From assembly GCA_023374045.1 (NCBI GenBank), contig CM041776.1:323789925-323853924 (forward strand): a stretch of 64,000 bases of DNA, given 5' to 3'. A program made the translations under genes and the position numbers. Source of the DNA: Limonium bicolor. Taxonomy: Eukaryota; Streptophyta; Magnoliopsida; Caryophyllales; Plumbaginaceae. Shown here piece by piece: positions 22,211-33,943 of this stretch; position 1 is the first letter of the stretch, and every line of letters starts with the position of its first letter. Below the pieces are notes generated by a model. The model was not told where the DNA came from and did not search any database. It saw nothing but the letters and a program-made list of their open reading frames with translations.

Positions 22211-24264
22211 CTAAGAAGTAAACAATGACGGGTACTTCGCCTTCAACTTATCTTCCAGCTCCCAAGTGGCCTCCTCAACGTCCTGGTTAGACCAGAGAAC
22301 CTTCACCAGTCTCACGGACTTATGGCGAGTGTCTCGAGTCTTAGCATCCAGAATCCGTACCGGAGTCTCCACTGATCGCATGGTCGGCTCTAAGGTTAGC
22401 CTTTCAGGCTGAAGCACATGAGACGGATGAGACATATACTTCTTCAGCTGGGACACATGAAATACATCATGTACCTTGCCCAGCTCGGCGGGTAGGTCTA
22501 GTCTATAGGCTACCGGGCCGATCCGCTCCGTCACAACATAAGGCCCCACATATTTTGGGCTCAACTTGCCTTTCTGGCCAAAACGAAACACTCCCTTCAT
22601 GGGGGACACTCTCAAAAATACCTGATCGCCCACGGCGAACTCCAGGTCACGTCGGCGCACATCTGCGTACGACTTCTGTCTATCCTGAGCTGCCTTCATG
22701 TTAGCCCGGATCTGGCGAACTTCTGCCTGGACTTGTTCAAGATACTCTGGTCCTATAATGACCGTCTCACTCGACTCATCCCAGCATAATGGCGTGCGGC
22801 ATGGTCTACCGTACAAGGCCTGGAAGGGAGACATCTTGATCGAAGCGTGATAACTGTTGTTGTAACTAAACTCGATCAGATGTAACTTATCAATCGAGCT
22901 GGTCTGAAAGTCAAGTGCACAAGCACGTAGCATATCCTCGAGTGTCTGAATGGTGCGCTCACTCTGACCATCGGTCTGTGGATGAAACGCTGTGCTCAAT
23001 TTCAATTCAGTACCCAATGCCTCTCGTGTGGACTTCCAATATCTGGACAAGAATCTGGTATCTCTGTCAGATACAATCGTTTTTGGTACACCATGATGTC
23101 TTACAATCTCTTTATCAAACAGTTCTGCCAATCTTGCCACTTTCCAAGTGTCCTTCATCGGAATGAATCGGGCCACCTTGGTCAGTCGGTCAACTATCAC
23201 CCATATCATATTCAGACCTCCCCTTGTAGGCGGAAGCCCTACTACAAAGTCCATGGAGATATCATGGAACTTCCACTCAGGCACTGGCATTGGCTGTACC
23301 ATACCACCAGACCGTCGGTGCTCAAACTTGACCTTCTGGCAAGTGAGACACCTCAATACATAATCACTAACATCTTTCTTCATTCCAGTCCACCAAAAAT
23401 ACCTTTTCATACTCTTATACATCTTTGAAGCTCCGGGGTGAATCGAAGTAGTGGAACAATGGGATTCACTCAATATGCGCTCCTTCAACTCCGCGCTACT
23501 CCTAGGTATACACAAGCGGCCATTCAGCCTAATCAGGTCATCATCGTGGAGTCTGAAGTCGTACTTCTGACCCTCGAATGTGCCATCAATAAGCTTCTGC
23601 CGGATCTCCAGCATATACTGATCCGTCATCTGAGCACTCCGCACCTCTTCAACCAAGCCAGTATGAGAGACTAGCGAATGGAGAGAGTGTGCTCGGCGAC
23701 TCAGTGCGTCAGCTACCACATTTGCCTTACCCTCTTTGTATTGCAGATTAATATCATAGTCATTCAGAAACTCAACCCACCTTCTTTGCCTCATGTTCAA
23801 CTCTTTCTGAGTGAACAAGTACTTTAAGCTTTTATGGTCAGAATAGATTGTCACACTTACCCCATACAAATAATGTCGCCATATCTTCAATGCGAAGACA
23901 ATGGCACCCAATTCTAAGTCGTGGGTAGGGTAGTTCTCCTCATGCTTCTTAAGCTGACGGGAGGCGTATGCTACGACCTTCCCGTGTTGCATCAACACAC
24001 AACCCATACCCCTGCCTGATGCGTCGCAGTAGACCTCAAAACCATCTGGACCGTCTGGTATAGTCAGGACTGGTGCAGATGTCGAGCATCCTTGAGACTC
24101 GCGAAAGAACTCTCACAGTCGACTGTCCACTCGAATGGTGCATCCTTCTTCATTAAGGAAGTCATCGGCTTCGAGACACTGGAGAAGTCCTTCACAAACC
24201 TCCTATAATATCCTGCCAGACCGAGGAAGCTCCTGATATCAGTGACTGTCTTCGGCCTAGGCCA
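22211..24264 (-). pseudogene. Element A pol, second part: RNase H, integrase, chromodomain
   Basis: The main frame (24007-22211, 598 codons) covers most of RNase H ([11 protein letters not shown] at 30-40, YSDHKSL at 55-61, ADALSRR at 99-105). The integrase zinc finger follows (His183, His190, Cys220, Cys223). The integrase core has Asp253, Asp314 and Glu350, exactly 35 residues between the last two, as in D,D-35-E integrases. A GP(Y/F) module and a chromodomain-like tail (about 565-598, with VLW and EEATWE) complete it; in chromoviruses such tails direct integration to particular chromatin. Upstream, 24264 to about 24095 continues the RT connection in another frame, so there is one frameshift. 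L2 cuts this gene from 30866-32185. Confidence 0.93.
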
Positions 24265-24269
24265 GGTGC

Positions 24270-25846
24270 TGCAGACGTTATATTGTGAGTGGTTTAAGTG
24301 GTGTAATTAAAATTAAAGAAAAGAAATTAAAACCCAAAATAAACGTCGGGCTGCAAACAAATCCCGGTCGCAGTAGTATAGTGAAATGTAAGCGACCGGA
24401 TATCGAACCACGGGACTAATGTACATATATAGTACCTAAGCGTGTCACAGGAGGGGGATTAATTGACTTGTTAAATATAAATAAAAAAGTTAATAAAATT
24501 AACTAAGTAAGCGAATTAACTAAACGGGACTCGGTTCAGATTAATATTATCTGCTCTTTCATGCTATTCCTGCTGGTTTAATTATAATTGTTTGGCAAAT
24601 TCCTTAAATTATCCTAAGGACTAAGTCATAGCCTCATAAGAACTCGTTCCAGAAATGCTCGGTCTAATCAAGGTTCGAGCACTCTTATGTAAACGGACAT
24701 TAAATTCCAGGAAATATAATTGCATCTGAAAAACTAACTCATTAAATCATAATAGAGCTTTCTCCAAATTTACGGCTTAATCAACCTATCTATTTATCAC
24801 CTGGTCTGATCAAAATAGACTTAGCAAGCAATTTAATAAACTCATGACATTTATTAAAAAGGCGAGAGATGAGCTTTAAGCGTAACAAACTTCATTAAAT
24901 TAAACCAGTAAAAACATTGCATAATTAATACAGAATATAATAATTATTCCCAAAGCGAACGTAAACTAGCCTAACATATTAAATAGAATAACAGAAACAA
25001 GAATGATAGAAATCATCCGTAATCACTCCGTCTCGCTCTGCTATTTTGTATACGTAGGCTAGAGGTGGATTTAGTGGAATGTAAAATAAATAAAATGGAG
25101 AAGGCGAAAGAAGAGAAATGAGATGGTGTGTGAATTGGAACTCCAGAGGAACCACAGAAGGAGCCTCCGGAAGGACACTCAGTAAGGAGGAATGAAGCTG
25201 GTATTTATAGAGGAAGAAGAAGCATAGCAGCAGCTTCATTGATTGAGCTCGATGATTGCACCTCCCCATTGATTGCAGCTATTGATTGCGCAGGGGACAA
25301 AGCTGAAACGCGGGCGTGATTTCTGGTAGGCGCCGTCTCAAGTTGTAGAGCGAGTCGGCTAGAAGATAACCCGTTAATTTTTGGACACTTAGACGTGTCC
25401 GCCACTTATCTAGCGGTCTCCTCTATCTTGTCCGCCTGTTAAGTGGCGGTCGCCTCTGTCTCAACCGCCTCGCGGTCGCCTCTGTTTCTACCGCCTGTTA
25501 AGTGGCGGTCCCCTCTGTTTCTACCGCCTCGCGGTTGCCTCTCTGTCGTCCGCGAGATAAGAGGATGTAAGTATATTATATACATATTATATATAATACG
25601 AGTATACTTGAATCGGCTCCAGATTTTTCGTTATAAGCCCGTTTTACTCGCCGTTTGTTGCGTTGGGAAGCTTGTGAAGTAAACTACTTGATTCCAACAC
25701 TTTTTCCTACATTTAATACATAAAATATCAATTCATATTAAACATAAATCTAGGAAAATCATAAGATAAGTGAGAAATATTACTTAAAATACTACAAATT
25801 GTAAGGTAATTAAACCCTTAAAAGTCTATATATTTCGCACTTATCA
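24270..25846 (-). mobile_element. L2 3' LTR
   Basis: Plus-strand ends are TGCAGACGTT and GCACTTATCA. TATA box at 25202-25209 (minus); hairpin array at 25395-25560. It is closely similar to 29294-30860. Compared with L1's LTRs it has an extra TA-rich segment near 25570-25600 and different hairpin spacing, so L1 and L2 are subfamily variants. Confidence 0.92.
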
Positions 25847-27292
25847 AACTTCCTCACACTTGACTTTTGCTTGTCCTCAAGCAAATAAGGAATTAATTAT
25901 CTCTAAGCCAAATAATAAAACAAGATTAAATAAGTGTAGAAGGGAATTTAGACAAAGTGACAATTGAAAGAATAATTCTGCTCTTAGAAGTAGGTTTTTA
26001 TAAACAGTGAAGAAGAATAATTTAATAAAAGCATAGAAAAACTAGACTGTAGAAAACAAGTTAGATTAACCTGGGATTTCCAACCAATTTCATTCACTAA
26101 CCCGGGATGACAAGGGGTGTGAAGTAATGCCTTATTCCGCAATACCTTTCAATACCACGTACTCATGTTCATAAACATAAATTGCAATTTATTTATAATT
26201 TTTTTTGAATGTGCAAATTGCATAGACAAAGCACATATTATTTTTATAACAATTTTTTTGAATTGCATTATTTTTCTGTACCCCAGACTTTTCTCTCTAT
26301 CCTTGTAGCGGTGTTGGGTCTTCTATCCCAGATCACGAGACCTTAGGTAGATAGGTGTTAAAGCACCCCAAAGAACTTAATAACCAGATAGACGAGCCTG
26401 TTTTTGGTTAGAAAAATTCATAAACAGCGGAGTACCTTGTCTTTATCCTTTTCTTTCCTTGACTTTCCACATATTTCCATAATCCCAAGCTAAACTAAAT
26501 TGATTTTTACAACTAGCAGATCTATCATTTTTTTTGAGTAAAAATAGAGTATTTTGAAGGAAAATAATTTTATACAAACTCCTTGAAATAAAACTACCTT
26601 TCAGTTGTCACTTGACATAATTTCAGACACTTCTACATTTATTTATCTCATTTTTGCAATTTTTTTTTTAATTTTAGGCAGTTTAGAGTAGCAAAAAGTG
26701 AGTGTGGCATTATCGAACAACTGTCATAATTTCAGGGAAAGGTCTCTCCTTCCTCACACTTAAGAGGAGCAATGTCCTCATTGTTCAAAATTAAAATCAA
26801 GAAAAAGACCCTTCAAATTATGACAGACTCATAAAGGATTAAATGCAAGTAGGTTGAACATTAATATAATAAATGAAGAAGTGAAACTCCCCTTGTATCG
26901 TAGATTGAGGAAGGTATCCTTCCTCACACTTAGAGCTTGGCAGGGGTGAGACGTTCCTCACACTTGAGTTTGCGCAAGTGTTCAACCCAAGATATTGAAA
27001 TTCCAAAGCAACTGAGGTTGCTTTCCATAGGTGAGTTCAGCTATATATTCGACATAGAATTTGTTCTGAAAAGAAAATCATATATAGCCAGCAGAACTCC
27101 AATTGAACCAAAAGAAAATCATTAAATGAAAATCATAAATAAAAATTCATAAAAGAAAACATAAAGTAAACCACACTGTTACCTTCCTGAATATATCAAA
27201 TGTTAGCACAAGGTTTAAACAGTAATAGTCTACAAAAAGTCAGAGAAATATAAAATGAAATTAAAATAACAAGAAAATAAAATAAAATAAAA
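25847..27292 (-). other. L2 3' noncoding region
   Basis: It matches L1 18490-19908 in reverse, including four copies of the AAGTGTGAGGAA motif, the one next to the LTR being the probable polypurine tract. No coding sequence is conserved; the plus-strand frame at 26937-27125 is antisense and broken in L1. Confidence 0.65.
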
Positions 27293-28510
27293 TCACTGTG
27301 GTGGTGGTGGGGAGGCTGTGCAGGTCCCTGGCCTGACTGAGCGAGGAGACGCTCTAGGAGCTGAGCGGTCTGCGCATTCTGCTGCGCTGTCTGTGCATGC
27401 ATCTCATCACTCTCCGGTCCAAGCGCCGCATCACCCTCTGCTCAAAGCTCTCAAACCTCTGATGGAAGGTCTGGAACTGAGCCTGTAGATCTGTCGAGTA
27501 AGGTACAGGAGCAGGGTCTGCATCATGTCAGTAGTCGGTCTATAAGGCTCCTCTCCCTCTACGGACGGTGGGTCAGGATCGGCTGAGTGTGTAGCTCCAG
27601 TAGAGGTCCCCGCTGCTGTGGAAGATGCAGTGGAAGACCGAGCAGTGGCACTCCTAACCCAAGTACCGTCATCGGAGCGCATAAAGCCCCAGCTCCGCAC
27701 AGTCAGCATGACACTGAGCGCTTCGCTGGACGAAGATCTAAAGTCTCCCTGAACTGTGCTGGGAATGGGACAGAACCGATAATGTGGAGACTGAGGAAGA
27801 AGGGAAAAATGGGAGTGATCTTCTTCTTCTTCGTCCTCATGTAGGAGACCACCTTATAGAGCTGGCTGTACATGACGTGGCTAAAGGAGATGCGCTGAGC
27901 GGGAGGAAATGGTCCTAGGAAGTAGTCAAGTAAGGCACAATCCTCTTCAGAAGCATCATGCGCCCCAGATGGGCGAATCTGATGACTGAGGATCTCCAGG
28001 AGAAGCCTCTGAGTCAGCGTGGGGAAACTAGCGAACGGAGGACATCCTTCTCCTCCTCCCCTCTACGTCGGGTCCTCCGACCTACAACCTGAAGCCATCT
28101 GGACTTCGACCTCTGCAGGTACTCCTCTGTGAATCCTCGGATATCACCAGGACCATCCGGGATGTGCAGGAGAGAAGTGAAAGTCGAGGGTGTGATCTCC
28201 ACGGGGTGACTGCGTATATACGAAGTAATGCTCATATCGCCTGCCCGGGCATTAGCATAAACTCTCGAGCTAAGTCCGGAGCAAAGACTCCCTCTCCTAA
28301 CTTTAGGACCTCTGAAAGTCCTAGCCTGGCAAATAGGGTATCCACCCCTGCAGCCGCTAGCACTGCCGGCTCAATTTTCCTCTCTATGATAAAGTCCTTG
28401 CCCTGATCGAACCAGGCACGAGCCTCTACTAAGACAAAACCATCGTCCTGAAGACGAGGTGCAGAAGAAGATGATGCTCCAGGGCAGTCGCCACCACGAT
28501 TACAAGGCAT
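27293..28510 (-). pseudogene. L2 ORF, frameshifted copy of the L1 ORF
   Basis: It starts at the ATG at 28510, directly at the spliced exon junction, and ends at the stop at 27293. Frames break near 28250 (a one-base loss at the REFYAN-like site, different from L1's two-base loss), again near 28010, and in the Gln-rich part near 27430-27520. Domain order is as in L1: charged N-terminal region, basic middle (RRTRRRGEEEKD), Ser/Thr-rich linker, Gln/Met-rich coiled coil, proline/histidine end. Confidence 0.7.
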
Positions 28511-28669
28511 ACTTGTAAAATTTGATGAAGAAATGAGGAAGTTGTGTGAATCTGAAAGGGGAGGCGATTCTCGGCTCTCGTTCTTCTCTCGGGCTGGCTT
28601 GAGCTCGAACTGGAATTTTGGGGAAGAACTGGAAAACGCAGCGCTTCGCCGTTTTTTTTTTTTCATATC

Positions 28670-28830
28670 GAAGCACGACCGCGAGGCGGTCTCTTGTGTG
28701 GCGTCCGCACGATATCTGGCGGACAGAGTGGAGTCGACCGCGAGGCGGTCGCGTTGTAGCGTCCGCGAGTTAAGTGGCGGTCAAGAGTGAGTCGACCGCG
28801 AGCAAACGGGGCGGTTGTCCCAGCGGACAA
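28670..28830 (-). repeat. GC-rich hairpin array in L2 leader
   Basis: GACCGCGAGGCGGTC and GTCCGC...GCGGAC style inverted repeats, equivalent to L1 16030-16275 but shorter. Confidence 0.8.
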
Positions 28831-29271
28831 CCCCTGTTTCGTTTTTTTTTTTTCGATTTAACTTGTAACCTACGAGCTAGAAATAAACAGATAAACATTA
28901 GTACACATAAAATAATAATTAGTAGTTAGATTACATAAATTATAAGTTAGCGGGTTAATTACATAAAATTAAATGTTAAGGACAATGGAAATCAAATGTT
29001 AGAGACAATGGAAATAAAATGTTAGAGACAATGGAAATAAAATGTTAGATGTTAAAAGTTAGATGTCCGAAGTTAGATGGCCAAAGTCAGGTGTCCAATT
29101 GTCCAAATGTCCAATTTAATATTAACAGATTATTAGGATAATTAACAAAATATATAGATAATTATATTAACAGCAAACAAAATATTGGACATAATATTAA
29201 CAGATTAAGAAGAACAAAATTTTATAATTAAACAGGTGAATAATCCGGAGCTTAGGAACTAGATAAATCTA

Positions 29272-29289
29272 GTCCCCGCAACGGCGCCA
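29272..29289 (-). other. L2 primer binding site
   Basis: The minus strand reads TGGCGCCGTTGCGGGGAC, 4 nt from the 5' LTR. It keeps the GCCGTTGC core of an Asp-tRNA type site but lacks one C relative to L1. Confidence 0.8.
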
Positions 29290-29293
29290 TTTT

Positions 29294-30860
29294 TGCAGAC
29301 GTTATATTGTGAGTGGTTTAAGTGGTGTAATTAAAATTAAAGAAAAGAAATAAAACCCAAAATAAACGTCGGGCTGCAACAAATCCCGGTCGCCATAGTA
29401 TATGAAATGTAAGCGCCGGATATCGAACCACGGGCTAATTTACATATTATAGTACCTAAGCGTGTCACAGGAGGGGGGATTAATTGACTTGTTAATATAA
29501 ATAAAAACAGTTAATAAAATTAACTAAGTAAGCGAATTAACTAAACGGGACTCTGGTTCAGATTAATATTATCTGCTCTTTCATGCTATTCCTGCTGGTT
29601 TAATTATAATTGTTTGGCAAAATTCCTTAAATTATCCTAAGGACTAAGTCATAGCCTCATAAGAACTCGTTTACACAGAAATCTCGGTCTAATCAAGGTT
29701 CGAGCACTCTTATGTAAACGGACATTAAATTCCAGGAAATATAATTGCATCTGAAAATACTAACTCATTAAATCATAATAGAGCTTTCTCCAAATTTACG
29801 GCTTAATCAACCTATCTATTTATCACCTGGTCTGATCAAAATAGACTTAGCAAGCAATTTAATAAACTCATGACATTTATTAAAAAGCGAGAGATGAGCT
29901 TTAAGCGTAACAAACTTCATTAAATTAAAACCAGTAAAAACATTGCATAATTAATACAGATATATAATTATTCCCAAAGCGAACGTAAACTAGCCTAACA
30001 TATTAAATAGAATAACAGAAACAAGAATGATAGAAAATCCGTAATCACTCCGTCTCGCTCTGCTATTTTGTATACGTAGGCTAGAGGTGGATTTAGTGGA
30101 ATGTAAAATAAATAAAATGGAGAAGGCGAAAGAAGAGAAATGAGATGGTGTGTGAATTGGAACTCCAGAGGAACCACAGAAGGAGCCTCCGGAAGGACAC
30201 TCAGTAAGGAGGAATGAAGCTGGTATTTATAGAGGAAGAAGAACATAGCAGCAGCTTCATTGATTGAGCTCGATGATTGCCCTCCCCATTGATTGCAGCT
30301 ATTGATTGCGCAGGGGACAAAGCTGAAACGCGGGCGTGATTTCTGGTAGGCGCCGTCTCAAGTTGTAGAGCGAGTCGGCTAGAAGATAACCCGTTAATTT
30401 TTGGACACTTAGCGTGTCCGCCACTTATCTAGCGGTCTCCTCTATCTTGTCCGCCTGTTAAGTGGCGGTCGCCTCTGTCTCAACCGCCTCGCGGTCGCCT
30501 CTGTTTCTACCGCCTGTTAAGTGGCGGTCCCTCTGTTTCTACCGCCTCGCGGTTGCCTCTCTGTCGTCCGCGAGATAAGAGGATGTAAGTATATTATATA
30601 TATATAATACGAGTATACTTGAATCGGCTCCAGATTTTTCGTTATAAGCCCGTTTTACTCGCCGTTTGTTGCGTTGGGAAGCTTGTGAAGTAAACTACTT
30701 GATTCCAACACTTTTTCCTACATTTAATACATAAAATATATCAATTCATATTAAAACATAAATCTAGGAAAATCATAAGATAAGTGAGAAATATTACTTA
30801 AAATACTACAAATTGTAAGGTAATTAAACCCTTAAAAGTCTATATATTTCGCACTTATCA
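29294..30860 (-). mobile_element. L2 5' LTR
   Basis: Pairs with 24270-25846. TATA box at 30224-30231 (minus) and hairpin array at 30416-30575. The right flank GGTGC is the target duplication. Confidence 0.92.
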
Positions 30861-30865
30861 GGTGC

Positions 30866-32185
30866 GTACTGCATCTATCATTGCCGGATCAACAGCGATC
30901 CCGGCCTCAGAAATCACATGTCCAAGGAAAGATACTTGGTTCAACCAAAATTCACATTTCGAAAACTTTGCATACAACTGGTTTCTCCTCAGAGTTTGTA
31001 ACACATTTCTCAGGTGGCTTTCGTGCTCACCTCTTGATTTAGAATACACAAGAATGTCATCGATGAAGACTACCACTGATTTGTCCAACTGATCTTGGAA
31101 CAAGCGGTTCATTAAGTCCATGAACTTAGCTGGTGCATTCGATAAGCCAAACGGCATAACTGTGAACTCATAGTGCCCATACCTCGTTCTGAAAGCTGTC
31201 TTTTCAATATCACTATCACGGATGGCAATCTGATGGTATCCGGAACGTAAGTCTATCTTGGAGAATACTGATGCACCCCTCAGCTGATCAAATAGATCGT
31301 CGATGCGTGGTAAAGGGTAACAGTTTTTCACCGTAACATCATTCAGCTCCCGATAATCAATACACAGGCGGAGGCTACCGTCCTTCTTCTTCACGAAGAG
31401 GACCGGCGCTCCCCATGGTGAAACACTAGGGCGGATAAAGCCCTTGTCGAGTAGGTCTCTCAGCTGCTCCTTGAGCTCTGTCATCTCTGCTGGAGCCATA
31501 CGATAAGGTGCTTTCGCAATGGGTCCAGTGCCCGGAAGTAAGTCGATCTCAAACTCAACCTCTCGTGCTGGCGGCATGCCCGGCAGTTCCTTAGGAAATA
31601 CATCAGGAAACTCCGACACTACCGGCACATCTGGGCTAAACTCAGGGTCTCTCTCCATGTCCTGGACATAGCAGAGGTATACATCACTCCCTCGTCGTAA
31701 CTCACGATACATGGCCATGGCGGTGATGATCTGAGTCGAAGGCTCCCTGGGCCTCTGGCGGTATGATATGGTAACCCCAGATGGACTCCGAAGAAGCAGT
31801 CGATGCTCGGCACACAGGATTCTGCCCTTGTACCGCTCCAACCAGTTCATCCCGACAATCACATCAAATCCAAGTCCGTCGAACTCTATCAGGTCGATCG
31901 GGAACTCTTCACCTCTGATTCGTACAATGACATCTCGGTGGTAGCGGGTACATCTGATCTGCTCTTTCGATGGGAGAGTGACCAAGAAGTCTGGCATCTC
32001 CTCTCCATCTAACCCCAGCCTCTTCGCAAAAGATAGCGAAACAAATGTGTGTGAGGCTCCAGAGTCGAACAAGATCGATGCATCCACGCCATTCACTGGG
32101 AAGGTACCGGTGAGGATTGTGCCGCTCTTGCCGGCTTCTGCCTCATTGCAGACACTCAATGTACCTCCCGTTCCGAGTGCACAGC
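30866..32185 (-). CDS. Element A pol, first part: aspartic protease and reverse transcriptase
   Basis: An open frame of about 440 codons runs into the L2 insertion. Counting from the TTG at 32159, the retropepsin motif DSGA is at 32-35. RT motifs follow: [11 protein letters not shown] (263-273), [11 protein letters not shown] (301-311), [10 protein letters not shown] (335-344) and FIDDILVYS (365-373) with the catalytic Asp pair at 367-368. There is no ATG near the 5' end; the frame is open back to a TAG at about 32207-32209. A splice acceptor (ATTAG|GC) at 32186-32187 would join it in frame to the last gag exon. It continues at 24264 once L2 is ignored. Confidence 0.93.
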
Positions 32186-32250
32186 CTAATTCATTGGCAA
32201 ACTAATAAGTACTGGGTAACAACACGGTTGATATACTTCAATAACTCCAC

Positions 32251-32256
32251 TTTATT
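32251..32256 (-). promoter_or_regulatory. Possible poly(A) signal downstream of the AlkB gene
   Basis: AATAAA on the minus strand lies about 115 nt after the AlkB stop codon, before pol. It could end a gag-AlkB transcript, but the motif is short and common in AT-rich DNA. Confidence 0.25.
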
Positions 32257-32368
32257 CATTAACACTTCCTCTTTACAACATTGTTGGTTTACATGGTGGA
32301 TATAACTTAACACATACATAACTCCCTTAACACATGTTGGCTTAACTCATTACAAAAGTATACAAGGC

Positions 32369-33126
32369 TTAGAATTGTCTGAATGTCAAATTCAAACGTC
32401 CGGGTTTCATGTGTGTGGCATTGATCACTGCCGACGGTGCGGTATTCAGTTTGATCTTCCTGATGCCGTGATACAGCATCCTTGACTGCCCACCCATGAT
32501 TAACACATCTCCTGACTTTAACATTAACTTCCTTGCGAGATCAGCACGCTTCTGCTCGCCATATACAAATACTGCGGTATCACCAATGGACCAAGACACC
32601 ACGGGTACTCCCTTACTTAGAGACTCGGGTGACTCGTCCTTATCTTGGTGTAAACCTAACCGTCCACCTTTCTGGTAGAAGTTTACAATACACAAATCTG
32701 CTTCCACATCTGGAATTGAATCCGTTTCAACTTGTTGAGCAATTCCCACGGCGTGATTAACGACCGCACGGAACTCCTCGGGTATACTTGGTACCGTCGC
32801 TCCATCTTCAGCTCGCACTTCTTGATATGACTTGGCGTAAGGGTTCCAGTCCTTACCCATGCACATCATCTTCAATTGCATTCTTGATCCGTTCGGATAT
32901 TCAGGTGTGTAGAAACCTCCAGGTTTAGCTCCAAGTTCGTCGCATCGTCTGATGATATGGACTTGTGCTTCCGGTGTCAGGTATCCACTTAAGAGTATCA
33001 TACCTGGCTGGATAACCTGACATTGCTCCATTGGAAAGTCGGTGATGTTGATGGTGGTCTCTTCAGGGCTTGGTGTGGGTGGGATTGGATAACATATATT
33101 GAAGGTTCCTTTCAGTTTAGAATTAT
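32369..33126 (-). CDS. AlkB-type 2-oxoglutarate/Fe(II) dioxygenase inside retrotransposon A
   Basis: An intact frame of 220 codons from the ATG at 33031; it is open upstream to an acceptor-like AG at 33127. The fold markers are complete: NFY at 117-119, iron ligands His128-x-Asp130 and His188, and the C-terminal RLNLTFR with Arg212 and Arg218 that bind 2-oxoglutarate. AlkB enzymes oxidatively remove methyl groups from nucleic acids, such as m1A, m3C or m6A. PGGFY, LKMMC, GRLGLHQDKDES, SGDVLI and GRLNLTFRQF resemble plant ALKBH1-like proteins as I know them, so I infer capture of a host cDNA. It lies between the gag zinc knuckle and protease, in the same direction, and is undamaged while gag and pol have frameshifts. 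Substrate unknown. Confidence 0.93.
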
Positions 33127-33255
33127 CTAATTAGGTGTCTTTCACACTATACTTTAACTCCTTACTCACATGATAATACACTTGAACTCACTAGTACACA
33201 TAAGCATGAAATGCGGTATGCAATCACTTATTACATTCAACAGTTTAGGCGGTAC
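33127..33255 (-). other. Predicted intron between gag and AlkB (129 nt)
   Basis: The donor CCAG|GTACCG is four codons before the gag stop. The acceptor AATTAG|AT is just after the in-frame TAA upstream of AlkB. The donor leaves one base (phase 1) and the acceptor supplies two, so splicing joins gag and AlkB in frame and removes the stop. Its content is stop-rich and AT-rich. Confidence 0.55.
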
Positions 33256-33600
33256 CTGGTCTAGAAGAGGGCCCTGGCGCCTCAGACCGGTCCACCACAT
33301 TCAGGGTGGCCTTGCTAGGTCCCGACCCTTTCCCCTTCTGGGAATCGGTGTGCCTCTGATCAGTGGGTGGCTGGTTAGCCGTCTTCGGGCCATCGATAGC
33401 TGCTGTGGCCTTACCCTTCCACTGCCCCTTGGGCTTATTGACTCTGCTGTTGGGGTTCCGGTAACACTCGTGGTCACGGTGACCCCACTTCTCGCAGTAC
33501 CGACACTGCACCTCATTTCCTTTGCAGTCCTTGCCGGGATGGTCTCCATTGCACCACTTACAGTAATAGTGGCGCTTCGGTCCAGAGCCCGTGCTAGCTG
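33256..33600 (-). CDS. Element A gag, third exon: CCHC zinc knuckle
   Basis: The nucleocapsid-like part has two cysteine motifs: C-x2-C-x3-H-x4-C, then the classic C-x2-C-x4-H-x4-C (CRYCEKWGHRDHEC). These bind element RNA during packaging in related proteins. A Lys/Gly/Pro-rich tail follows. If unspliced the frame stops at 33245; if the predicted donor is used it continues into AlkB or pol. The frame opens upstream only through intron-like sequence. Confidence 0.8.
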
Positions 33601-33680
33601 CTAACACAATACACACTCAGTACTTGTTTCACAACTTATCAACATACACATCAACTTATTACACATGATTAAACCATTAC
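33601..33680 (-). other. Predicted second gag intron (about 80 nt)
   Basis: The donor is AAGG|GTAATG and the acceptor TTAG|CAG, a tandem NAGNAG site giving 80 or 83 nt. Both acceptors keep the frame into the zinc-knuckle exon. The segment separates gag text that is otherwise continuous in style. Confidence 0.55.
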
Positions 33681-33943
33681 CCTTTGGTGGGTATGAGCGT
33701 AGGGGCTTCGCCGCATAAGCATATGTGAGCTTCAGTGGCTCCTCAGCTGTGGTGGTTTGGGCTTGGCCCTTGTCACCCTGGTGCTGACTCTTCTGGGGGC
33801 TGGGGATAAGGTTTCTTCTTCTTCTTTCCTCCCCCGTACCCCTGCGAACTCTGGCCCTCGCTCGTGGCCTTGCGCTTGTGCGCATTCTCCTCGTCCCTCA
33901 GACGGACGGTGATTTCCACCTTAGCAGCGGCATGATAGCACTC
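33681..33943 (-). pseudogene. Element A gag, second exon, with one frameshift
   Basis: After the first intron the frame runs ECYHAAAKVEIT..., then a charged ENAHKRK segment typical of the gag linker. It reaches a stop near 33776 because of a one-base shift somewhere in about 33795-33890. The downstream frame (KLTYAYAAKPLRSYPPKG) continues to the second donor. The Lys-rich homopolymer is a likely slippage or sequencing-error site. Confidence 0.6.

Larger units (their letters stand above)
24270..30860 (-). mobile_element. Element L2: intron-less sibling of L1 inserted in A's pol
   Basis: A complete insertion of about 6.6 kb, reading leftward, with LTRs at 24270-25846 and 29294-30860 and the duplication GGTGC at 24265-24269 and 30861-30865. 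It has the same plan as L1 but lacks the 776-nt leader intron. Removing it with one duplication restores the RT reading frame of A across the site, which confirms the boundaries. It also lacks pol. Confidence 0.93.

Noticed and set aside
32369..33126. AlkB as an unrelated host gene or processed pseudogene that simply landed in A
   Set aside because: Not excluded, but no poly(A) tract or target duplication flanks it, it is co-oriented between gag and pol, and the splice frames fit both sides. I therefore treat it as part of the element.
33170..33604. 144-codon plus-strand frame opposite gag
   Set aside because: It is the antisense shadow of the zinc-knuckle exon and crosses the predicted introns.
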